Source: Mesorhabditis belari (lineage: Eukaryota; Nematoda; Chromadorea; Rhabditida; Rhabditidae). Taken from it: a DNA stretch of 64,000 bases. The notes beneath the pieces were generated by a model. It did not search any database. It was given only the letters and a program-made list of their open reading frames with translations, and was not told the DNA's origin. Position numbers and translations under genes: made by a program. Location of the stretch: the NCBI GenBank assembly GCA_958450365.1, contig CAUEEP010000884.1, positions 496,001-560,000 of the forward strand. The letters run 5' to 3'. Shown piece after piece: positions 46,885 through 57,600 of this stretch. Positions within the stretch are counted from its first letter, which is position 1, and the number at the start of each line of letters is the position of its first letter.

Positions 46885-47201
46885 TTAGGTTGGTGCAGAT
46901 GAAACTTCCGTTGGAAGCAGAAACAAAAACAAACAAAACAAATTTATTATAAAAATCCTAATGCAGAACCTCAATCCAAAAGATATTCGTCACCATTATC
47001 AATGGCTCTTTGCCATCTTCCAGAATGGATGCCCTTTTCGAAGAACTCAGGCAACTGCGACGCATGAGTCCTAGATATCAAAAGACGCGCAAAGAGACGC
47101 TTTTCCTGTTAGACAAATATATTCAATAAAAACTTTTATTGAATAAAGTCAGGTCCAAAATATAAACAAACAAGTGTGACGGAAGTTTTGCACCAACCTT
47201 A
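46885..47201. mobile_element. Mariner-like MITE (317 bp)
   Basis: TTAGGTTGGTGCA...ACTTCCGT at the left and ACGGAAGTTTTGCACCAACCTTA at the right, with TA on both sides. A GC-richer interior (46960-47090) may be a decayed transposase scrap. Confidence 0.8.
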
Positions 47202-47467
47202 TAGAAATTGAGGATTTGAAGTCTGACAGTCTGAAAGTTTGAAGTCTTTGAAGGCGATTTGAAGTCTGATTGCACGTTCTAAAAGCTATGAATGCAACAA
47301 ACGCGATTTGAAATGAATGTTGGGAATGGCGAGAGGTGCAGAAGGTAGGGGGGAATTGGATTTGACTGTTTGATTGCTGCAGGCTTGCGTGAGTAAAATA
47401 CAAGATGAGCATTGCAACAATTGGCAATAAGCTACCTCTATTAGTTCTATTATTAAATCTATTAGTT

Positions 47468-47580
47468 CTATTAGTTCAGAAAGTCTTTTTGTTTCTTTTC
47501 GTACTTTCATTTGCAGCTAACAAACGCCAACAAACGCCAACAAACGCCAACAAACGCCAACAAATACACCAGCTTTCAAA
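47468..47580. mobile_element. Family M MITE fragment with amplified CAACAAACGC
   Basis: AAGTCTTTTTGTTTCTTTTCG matches the family M left end. The CCAACAAATGCACC motif of copy 1 is here expanded to four ACGCCAACAA units. Confidence 0.6.
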
Positions 47581-47649
47581 CAAAAATGATCAGACAATCA
47601 AATCAGCTTTTTAATAAAGAAGTGAAGGAATTGGAAAAAGTAGAGAATG

Positions 47650-47762
47650 AATTGAACTATCGATCTTTTGCTTTCCAGGCAATTGCTCTAACTACTGCCA
47701 GGCTCTAACCACTGCCAGGCCCTAACCACTGCCAGGCTCTAACCACTGAGCTATCCGGTACC
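47650..47762 (-). repeat. tRNA-like pseudogene with the D-arm amplified
   Basis: On the minus strand GGATAGCTCAGTGGTTAGAGC is a classic tRNA 5' end with A-box. CAGTGGTTAGAGCCTGG then recurs so that about four D-arm copies precede one anticodon arm (ATTGC-CTGGAAA-GCAAA, anticodon GGA if read as is) and a weak T-arm. It cannot fold as a normal tRNA. Confidence 0.65.
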
Positions 47763-47776
47763 TTAACTTGCCAAGA

Positions 47777-47786
47777 GAAAGAAGGA

Positions 47787-47825
<39 letters not shown>
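47777..47825. repeat. GAAA microsatellite
   Basis: About eleven GAAA units. Confidence 0.85.
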
Positions 47826-48516
47826 CAATCAACATTTCAAACATTTTATCTCACTCAATTGAGATCTGTGAGTACAAAAAACTTCTAAGTTTCCTAAACA
47901 AAAACGAGACTTTAAACCAAGTCCAAACCTTTGATTTTTCATTAACTTTTCTTTAAGAAGTTGAGTATTTTGAAACAAGCAATCAACGATTCACTTATTT
48001 GATTGGTTTTTTTTTGTCATTTGATAGCCACGGACACATCTGGTGAATGGGTCAAATCACAATTGATTAGTGAGAACAAGAACGACTTTTTTCAATCAGA
48101 TCAAAAGTTTAGATTGTTTAGATTGTTTAGATTGTTTACCCTGTAGCCTTTTCGTTTGCAATTTGTACACTTGGGTATTTCAGATTGTGTTTTAATTGCG
48201 ATTAATACGTTTTCTTTAATCGATTAATGAATTTTTTCAAGGAGAATAAACTCTGATTTGATTTTTTAGCATTTCAAAATTTGCATGTTTCAAATTAAGG
48301 TTAATTTAGTCTCGATTTTTTGCAGTAATTCATGAGCCTTTTTTTGTTACTTTTCAAACATTTTATCTCACTCGATTGAGGTTGAGTTGATCGATTGAGA
48401 TCTGTGAGTTCCTCAGTGATCCCTCTCAGCTAAAGGATTTTCTAAAACATCTTTCTCACCTTTCTCATTCTACCGTAATCTAATCTCTTTTTTATTTAAT
48501 CTCTTTTTATCCAATC

Positions 48517-48803
48517 TACCGTATTTCTTCGAATAGAAGACCGGGCAAAGAGTATCATCGCGTACTCCTGCGTAGCAGCCCTTTTTAAAACTTCTTTTCT
48601 GCATAAAAGCTTTCAATCAAGTGCCATAGGGCTGAAAAATGGCTCAAAAATCTGTTAGCTCATGTGGTATTTTTGAGATATTTTTCAGCTCTATAGCACT
48701 TGATTGAAAGCTTTTATGCAGAAAAGAAGTTTTAAAAAGGGCTACTACGCAAGAGTACGCGATGATACTCTTTACCCGGCCATCTATTCGAAGAAATACG
48801 GTA
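48517..48803. repeat. Foldback element F
   Basis: TACCGTATTTCTTCGAATAG at both ends in inverted orientation, and arms matching through GAGTATCATCGCGTACTC and AAAGCTTTCAATCAAGTGC. Ends resemble family G. Confidence 0.8.
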
Positions 48804-49194
48804 TTCACTTGGATTCTGTAAGAGTTCAAAAAGGATATCGAAAGATATAAAAAGTGGATAGCTTGCGGGTAAAAAAGAGACAAGGTAGAAAAGGCGTAGA
48901 AAAGGCGTAGAAAAAGGCGTAGAAAAAGACGTAGAAAAAGACGTAGAGAAAGAAAGTGGACACGGTTTAGAAAACATATCACTTGAGGGGAACAGATTCA
49001 ATCAATTACTTGACAACCCGATTGACATCCAATCACTGTCGTTTTGCCACGTTTCCTTGTAACAATAGTCCGCCGTTGAGTTCGAGTCAGTCGTTCGATC
49101 TTTCTGTAAAAGTGTTCAATCGTTTTTTTACTATTAAATCTCATTTAAATGCGCTATTTCTCTGCCCAAACTATTCAATTTACTAAATCTGGTA

Positions 49195-49405
49195 TTGTTT
49201 TTGGTATTGTTGGTATTGTTGGTATTGTTGGTATTGTTGGTATTGTTGGTATTGTTGGTATTGTTGGTATTGTGGTATTGTTGGTATTGTTGGTATTGTT
49301 GGTATTGTTGGTATTGTTGGTATTGTTGGTATTGTTGGTATTGTTGGTATTGTTGGTATTGTTGGTATTGTGGTATTGTTGGTATTGTTGGTATTGTTGG
49401 TATAA
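49195..49405. repeat. 9-bp satellite (ATTGTTGGT)
   Basis: About twenty-three units with two shortened ones. Open in several frames. Confidence 0.9.
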
Positions 49406-49891
49406 ATGTTATTGTTTTTTTTCCTTTCTTCCGATTAATTGCAAACTTAATTGGCAAACTATAATTCAAATTTTTGTATTTTATGAATCTTTTTGTTATG
49501 CTTTACTGAAATAAAGAATATTGAATTGAATTGAATTGAATTGAGTCAATAGCTCGATTCTCTAAAAAGTCTAAACTGAGCGCTCGAGTTTATACAACTT
49601 TTTGCCATCAATAGTTTAGGGAAAAGGGTCACATATGGACGGAAAATGGAAAAGACTTCTTCGAAGAGTTTCATTGTTTCAAATTTTTTCCCTATTTGAT
49701 TTATCAGTAGATTAAAGTATTATTTGATTGAATATCTTTTGAATTTTTGTTAATTTTCTTTTATAATTGGTTTGATTAGTTCTTTGGCAGGCAGGCGGCT
49801 TGAATTGAAACTCTTATATTTATTTTCCTATGCAATTATTGGCCGTTTCCTCTGAGGCTTTCTTTGAGCAGTTTTTCAGTTTACAAAATCT

Positions 49892-50690
49892 ATTATATAA
49901 AAGAGAAGTGTCCGTGCGTATTCGTCTGTCCGTCCGTCCGTCCGTCCGTCTGTCCGTCTGCTCGTCTGTCCGTCCGTCTGTCCGTCCGTCTGTCCGTCCG
50001 TCTGTCCGTCCGTCCGTCCGTCCGTCTGTCCGTCCGTCTGTCCGTCCGTCTGTCCGTCCGTCTGTCCGTCCGTCTGTCCGTCCGTCTGTCCGTCCGTCTG
50101 TCCGTCCGTCTGACGGGGTTTAGATTGCGCAGAGAACGCGAAAGTTAGTGAGCGTTTTCCGCTATTATATAAAAGAGAAGTGTCCGTCTATCCGTATGTC
50201 CGTCGGTCTGTCTGCCCGTCCGTCCGTCCGTCCATCTATTTGTCTGTCCGTTCGTCTCTCCTCATGCTCTGGATCTCGGCTCCCCATGAACCGATTTCGA
50301 CAAACTTTTTTTTGATCGATAGAGAATTAAAAATGAATAGGCACATACTTTTTGGTGAAAACAAGTTTTTGATCAAAAACCTGTAGAAAAATCAGAAAAA
50401 CCACTCATCCACGCCCTTTTTGCCTTCGGCGGACCTTGGGAGGGCGTGGTGGAGGTGGTTAGCGTCCCGATTACAAAACGACGGCCTTAAGGGGGTGTCG
50501 GGCTCGATTTCCTGTTCGATTCCAAACTTATTTTGCTTTTTAGTTTTTAGGCGTGGAGTTGAAGTGCAATTTGAGTTGCCTTGCTGCGAAGGTATCGTTA
50601 CAGGGATCTCGAAGGGAGTCTCCAGAAATAAGCCATTTTTAGCCCGTTTTAATGTGATTTTACAAAAAAATAATTGACCTTTCTAATGAA
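49892..50690 (+). mobile_element. Possible Helitron-like or SINE-like composite with a CCGTCTGT array
   Basis: TATTATATAAAAGAGAAGTG followed by TCCGT occurs twice (49892, 50164), each time entering a (T)CCGTC(C/T)GT array (49920-50113, 50180-50250). Then comes unique sequence and a tRNA-like stretch at about 50445-50523 (GGTGGTTAGCGTCC, CTGTTCGATTCC). Recurrent TATTATATAAAAG heads are seen in some Helitron-type repeats. The class is uncertain. Confidence 0.35.
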
Positions 50691-50790
50691 ATAAACTGTA
50701 GTTCAATTGTTCAATTGGTGCATTTGTTGATTTTAAATAAAAGTACGAAAAGGAACGAAAAGACTTTCTGGAAAGCCGAATATTATTGGG
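50680..50790 (-). mobile_element. Family M MITE fragment (left end)
   Basis: The reverse strand reads AGTCTTTTCGTTCC...CAACAAATGCACCAATTGAA...TTCATTAGAAA, matching copy 1 at 1320-1400. Confidence 0.65.
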
Positions 50791-50799
50791 TTTGGAGGA

Positions 50800-51595
50800 G
50801 GGGAAATGGTGCCGAACTTTAAAGACATTTTTTTGCCTTCTTTAAATTTTTGCCATAAAGCTTACTTTAAATACATCTTTTATTTCATCAAAAGGATCCA
50901 CTATTTCTCTACAAAATGACTTTTGAGAGATTCCATAAAGCTTTTCTTTCGTGGAGTTTATGGACTCTCAAACAAAGCTCGCTCAAAATGGCAAAGAGTT
51001 TGACTCATCGTTTGAACAGTTTCTTCCACATAAACCTTCTTTGAGTGTCTAAATAAAAAAGATAGAGCACACTCAATTACATAAGTTGGCAAATTTTTAG
51101 AAAGATTCCTTCAACCGTTTTCTCTAGATGATAGATTTTGTGAAAAAAAATGGCTTGTGTTGAGATGAGGCGCTGTTTGAGTTCTCTTTTAAATGGTTTT
51201 GTTGGGAATTAGTTAAGCTTTTTACTGATGTCAAACGCGCTAGAAGTTTGCCAGAATTTTTAGAAATTTCTTTGATTTTTGAGCAGTATTTCATTCTCCT
51301 AACCGAATAATTGTTTTTGTCGTCGTAGGGGCCATGGCGCATTGATTTCTTGAAATCTTTCAGTACTAACCCGATCTTGAAACTCACTTTTTAAAATCCT
51401 TTATTTCTTTTATTTATCTCTTTTATTACGAGTTTATCTTGTTTTTGTTTTTGTTTTTGTTTTTTTTTGTTTTTTTTTCTTTTTTTTCTTTTTCTTTTTA
51501 ACTTTTATTAAACAAATTTGTGTTTAAAGAAGCAAATTTTCAGCTTTTTTTTTGTTTCGAACTTTTATTAAACAAATTTGTGTTTAAAGATGCAA
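50800..51595. other. Upstream region of the LBP/BPI gene
   Basis: AT-rich, with a T-rich tract (51430-51500) and a local duplication of AAACAAATTTGTGTTTAAAG (51511 and 51573). Presumed promoter/outron; no TATA-type element can be assigned. Confidence 0.3.
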
Positions 51596-51605
51596 AGTAT
51601 TTCAG
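51596..51605 (+). promoter_or_regulatory. Probable trans-splice acceptor before the LBP/BPI gene
   Basis: AGTATTTCAG ends at 51605, 12 bases before the ATG, with no coding exon visible upstream. An imperfect duplicate of the preceding sequence ending TTTTCAG lies at about 51503-51543, so two acceptors could compete. Confidence 0.45.
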
Positions 51606-51617
51606 TTTCAAGCGTCA

Positions 51618-54600
51618 ATGCATTTCTTTCTAATACTTTTCTTTCTCCTGCGGAAAGGATTCTCTCAAGAGGTGCGGTTTTCAAAAAAAAAACTTAACAA
51701 TGACTAGAAGGTTTAGAAATCTAAGTCTAAAGCTCAGAAATCGATTTCACAAAGCATATAGGTTTAGATTTTTAGGTTTACATTTAATTTAAATAGCCTA
51801 AAATATCGGGTTTTTAGGCTGAACGCTCAAACGCCGGGATCTACTTTCGTTTGAATCAAAAAGCCGTCAATTATATTGCGAATTTGACCGAAGAAGCGAT
51901 GCCACAAGTGAGTTTTGAGAATAAAAATCATTTCTCGACAAGTTTGAGTCATTCTCTAGCCAGTTAAACCTTAAATCATTTCAATAGACTTTCGAAATTT
52001 AATATGGCTTTACTTCAAGCTCAATTCTAGCTCAACTCAAGCTCAACTCAAGCTCAATTCTAGCACAATTCAAGCTCAATTCAAGCTCAATTCTAGCTCA
52101 AATTATTCAAGAAAGTCAAGAAACGATTTTATTCATTTCTTTTGTTCAGTTTGTACTATTTGAGCTTACATGTTGTTTGGCAGGCAAAAAATGGGTATTG
52201 ATTTTGTTATTGGGTTAGGTTTCAATAATTTTTTGACGAAATTTTGATATCTCGGATCCCTTTTTGTCACCAAATTCACATTCTAGCATAAAACATGGCA
52301 TTGTTTTGTAAATTGCTTTGTAACTTGCCTTGTACTTGCCTCGTAAAACCAGGCAAGTACAAGGCAAGTACAAGGCAATTTTTTAAATCCATTAAGCATA
52401 TTTTCTATAAAAAAAGAGCTACTTATCACTTCTAGATTCTCGAAAAAATGCAATTCCCAACGCAACAAGCCGGCCCGGCAATTATCAGTCAGCTGACAAT
52501 CGAGCGATTTCAACGACCAATCATTGAAGCGGACTTTGTCGAGAATCGAGGTTTATGAGAAATCCGGTTTCAAGCTAGACTATAAACAAGTTTTGATTAT
52601 GAAAATGATTAGATATCCTTTCAAAACAATATCAAATCAAAAAAGGATACTTTTAACAACACTGCTAACACCGCAAAAACAAAATTTTCATTAGGTGTCT
52701 CGGCTCAAGTCATTCTCCCGTTGATCAAAGTGAGCGCAAATGCAGAAGTCGACATCTTCTTGATCCTCTCAACGAATGGTAACATATGCTGGATTCAAAC
52801 TTGAACTTTATTAGGCAATCTGATAGTCGAATTGTTGAGAGACCTAATTGTTGTTGTTGAATCTAATTGTTGATTTGCTGATAGACCTATTGATGTTCGT
52901 TGTTTGGTTTATTACTTCATCCCAACCCCTTTTGTAATTCTGTAAATTGAAACAAGCTTTTTATCAACCTAAACATATTAGATTGATGGAAAACTTGCTT
53001 TCTATTTTTATTCTTTATGGATTACCGTATTCTCTCTAATACTAGTGCATCCTAAGCTTCGTCTAAATTCCTTGAAATCTTGAGAACCGCTTATGGGAGC
53101 CTATCGATGTGGGGTCGGAAAATGTAGCTGACGATGAGATCTAGTGGGGGATTTGAGTGTTGAGCTACCGCAAAAGCTTGGAAACCGTAAAATAGGCATC
53201 AACTCGGCTCGCCGGGGTGCACTACTATTAGAGAGAATACGGTAATTTAAATGAGATAAAACTAACCAAGAACTCATTGGATCTGATACTATTTTGATGG
53301 AAAATGTTGAGTAAAACAATAACCATACAGTACTAAAGATATTAAGTTAATGAATAAGTCTTTTCATTCGTTTTCACTCTCGAATTTGCTTTGTTTTGTA
53401 AGTGAACTGAAATTTGGCTTAAAAAGATGGCAAATTGAAGAAGAAATTGATTCAAATTGATTTAAAAAGATGGAAATTGATTCAAATTGATTTAAAAAGA
53501 TAAAAATCGACCAAGAAATTGATTTAGATTGACTTAAAAAGATGGAAATTCATCCAAATTGGCTTAAAAAGATGAAAATTGAACCTTTTCTTCAGAAAAA
53601 AACCATAGATTAATTGATGAATTTGTTATTTTTTAACGAAAGTATGAAAAGAAACGAAAAGCTTTATTCGCCGATCATTCTAACTGACATTAATCCATAA
53701 CTTTTCAAGTTTACACCAAAGCAACTAATCTTCTTTGATTTAGAAACTTTTGAAATCGAATTCAAAAACCTAACGATCAATATGGATGTTTATTTCGCCA
53801 GAGATCCGATAAAGAATCGGAATATCATCGAGGTGAGAAAAGGAGTGATAATGCAGCTCAAAACATTTTCTAGATTCCTAATTGCAATGTGACGGCATTC
53901 AGTTTCAAGGGGATTTTCAATCAAAGCCTCCAATTGCATCTGTTTCAAGATATGATCAAAGATATGGTCACAAATATGCTACAAGACAAGGTAGCATCTT
54001 TGATTAACATTTTGAAACTCAAGGGTTCGCTCTCTGAAAGTTTAGAAGATCTTTCAACTCATTGATAAACCAAACTACAGGATTTTCCAATAGAAAAAAG
54101 ACTTTGCAACTTAAATTTATGAAAAAGTGACTCAGATGGTGGTCTTGGTGTGAAAAGTTTTGCTTCGGGAGGTAAATTTCTCACCACCATCACCAAGGGG
54201 AAATTCAAAGCTCACCCACGGAAAATAAACTCTTTTAAGCATTCCTTTTTCACAAGATTTCTAAAATAAATGATTTAGTGTCATACAAAAAGACTCTTGT
54301 ACTTTGAAAAAAGCAAATGAAAGCAATCGGAAAGTGAAATTTAGTAATGAATGCTATAGGTGTAGTGATTAAAGTTGTCCGAATTGTCAGCAGGAGATCC
54401 GAGAGATCCAATTTGGCTAATTTGGCTTATTTATTTTAAAGCCTAACTAAAAGTGTAACTAAAAGCTCAACTCAACTAGAATTATGTTTATTTTTCGTTA
54501 TTTCATTTGCTCTGTCTTTGCTTAAACGTGAAACAGAACCCTCTATCTTGATCTCAAAAAAACTTTGAGAATTCGTTTCTTTTAGCTAATAATAAGACTG

Positions 54601-57600
54601 AGTTTTTCAATAAAATAAATAGAGTTGTTAGAAAATATTGGGTTGGTGAATGGAAAACTGCGAAACTTTGAACTAAAATTTATTCAACATAAAACCATGA
54701 ATTCATTCCAAATAATTTCCATTATTATTGACGACTTCTGTCCATTTTACAGGCAATTTGCGGATTCCTCTTTCGTAGTAGGATTTTGGTTTGTGTGTGA
54801 GACAAGTGTGAGACTCAAAAATGGAGATGTCCCAGTTTGAGCATTTGAGCACTTTCTTCAAAAGAAACCCATTTTGGTGTCAATAGAAAAGTTGTAGAGA
54901 ATCAAAAATTAGGCTTATAGCCAAATTTCCAAAAAGATACACTTAGGAGTTTCGCTTAAAATGCAAGTTTAGTGAAAATTGGCATTTCTTGAATTTGGCA
55001 ATTTGGCATTTCTTGAAAACCAGTTTTTGAATCGCTCTGAAAATTTGGATATAAGCTTCATTTTTGATTCTCTACAACTTTTCCATTGACACCAAAATGG
55101 GTTTCTTTTGAAGAAAGTGCTCAAACTGGGACATTCCTCCATTTTTGAGTCTCCAGTCCTCCATTTTTGAGTCTCCAGTCCTCCATTTTTGAGTCTCCAG
55201 TCCTCCATTTTTGAGTCTCCAGTCCTCCATTTTTGAGTCTCACACTTGTGTCACACACAAACCAAAATCCTACTACGAAAGAGCATCCGCAAATTGCCTG
55301 TAAAATGGGCAGAAGTCGTCAATAATAATGGAAATTATTTGGAATGAATTGATCGTTTTATGTTGAATAAATTTTATTTCAGAGTCCCGCAGTTTTCAAT
55401 TCACCAACCTATAAGCTTAATTTTTGATTCTCTACAACTTTTCCATTGACACCAAAATGGGTTTCTTTTGAAGAAAGTGCTCAAATGCTCAAACTGTGAC
55501 ATCTGACAATAGCCGGCAGTTTTCAATTCATCAATCCAATAGATGCGGTTGTATAATGATGTAGAACTATCGTAAACTACTCCATCATGCTTTGCCCAGC
55601 GATAAAGAGCTGCACCAACGAGTCTTCAACTAAAATCTCTGAAGCTTTCCATTTGGTTTGTTTAGTTGGAACCAGGGCAGATCAAAAATCCGTGCGCCGC
55701 CGGGACTCGAACCCGCGATTTTTCGCTTACCGAACGACTGTGCCAACCATTACACCACAATTATTAACCTTTTTGCAGTTTTTTTTATATTAAATAGCCA
55801 ATTAAGCAAATTGTTTAGCTATTTTTAAAGATCTTTATCAAGAAAGCCAAGATTTTATCAAGAAAACCAGTTTTTACTTTCAAATCTTCCACTTTAGATT
55901 TGTCAAACGACACTTGATGCGATTAAATATGTGGACGAGCAAGAGATTCAACCGGTTTAAAAAAGTATTTGAAGATTTTAAACAAAAAAATCTAGACTCC
56001 AAAGACTACTCCACCTCCAGCGGAGAATGCGGCCGGGGGAATGGCCTCAGGATTCGGGAGCAGTCTGTGTGCAATTGATAGGTGTGTTAAGATTTCAGTG
56101 GTTAGATATTAGATCTAGTTCAGCAACTGTTCCCATTTTATTTGCAGAATTGAAACCGATGAAGATGACGAGGAGACTCCGATCACAACGAAAGCCCCGC
56201 TAAACTCTCATCCGGTCACCTGGGGAGTCGATCTGACGCTAAACTATCCGCCGAAATTCTCGAAAGATGTGAGTTTCAAAAGATCTTGAAACATGTACAT
56301 TACATTGTTACATTAAAGCTTTAATTGACAAGTGAAGACAAGCAAAGGCCAGCAAAAGACAAGCAAAAGTCGAGCAAAAGACAATTAAAGCATCTTTTCA
56401 GAAAGCAAAAGCAAAAGCAAAAGCTCAAGGGTTCAATTTTCTATCAATTCCTCTTTGTTTCCCATTTCCTTTTTCATTTTTCAAATTTAGGATGTGGTTT
56501 TCGGTGTTGATGGTGGTGTGTTGTTGAATGAAAAATCGGCATTGGACGTTGAAAAACCCCATCAATTAAACACGAGTCTTTTGGATGAAAAAGTAAACAT
56601 TCTTGTCAAATAATAGCTTACAATAGCTTCAAATAATAGCTTACAGCTTAAATAATAGCAGTAATTGTCAAATAATAGCTTACAATATTAGACAGTTATC
56701 CAGAGATTAGACAGTTATCCAGAGATTAGACAGTTATCCAGAGATTAGACAGTTATCCAGAGATTAGACAGTTATCCAGAGATTAGACAGTTATCCAGAG
56801 ATTAGACAGTTATCCAGAGATTAGACAGTTATCCAGAGATTTACTAATGCTATTAGTTTGAAAAAGAGATCTTTTCAGTTGAACCCTAGACTTTCTCAAT
56901 TTCAGATGATCGGCATTCTTCTCTCCGATTACATCCCGAACACTCTCCTTTCGCATCTCTACGATGGAGGACTTGGGAATTACACGGAAAGGTATACTAA
57001 AGCCGTGATAAGTACGAAAAGAAAAGAAAAGACTTTCTGAACAGCCTAATAGGTCCTAAGAATTGCCTGAAGTATCCCTTTACCATTAGGTTGGCAAGGA
57101 AGCTTGTAGAAAATGTTTGCACGGTGATTTCTCAAAAATCAAGCCATTAAGCCGCAGACTTAGTCACTTTTTTAGTGATCAGCCTTTAGACAAGTTTTTA
57201 ATTGATTAATGAATAGGCAATGGGTCCCATTGAAAACCTAAAAGTAATTCAAATCGGGAAAATTTATGATTAAGGCAAATTTTATCTAATGCTTTAACTC
57301 TTCAGAATCACCAATTTTAGCAAACACTCAGTGCCAAGAAGATGACATCAAAAAATTATTTTTTGAAATACAGCTTCTTTGTAAAAGAATTTTTGTCCAA
57401 AAATAGAGATTATAGAGCGTATTGCTCATTTATACTAGCTTTACATCATAAGGAATCGTTTTTCTAGTGCAAAATCGTTTTTCTGCTGCAAAAAGTGAGC
57501 TGAATTTAAGCTGGAAGAAAATAATTTATCAAAAATCTCTATAATTTTAAGGGAAAGCTGCACTCCTTTTTTACGAGTAATTTCTTGGAGTTGACTTGTA

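Noticed and set aside
53941..53948. TGTTTCAA inside exon 6 of the LBP/BPI gene as a piRNA motif
   Set aside because: It encodes conserved-looking residues (LFQD) and lies outside the dense zone; a chance match is likely.
55693..55771. Functional tRNA gene
   Set aside because: A and B boxes are good, but the acceptor arm does not pair and the anticodon arm is irregular, so I call it a tRNA-derived repeat.
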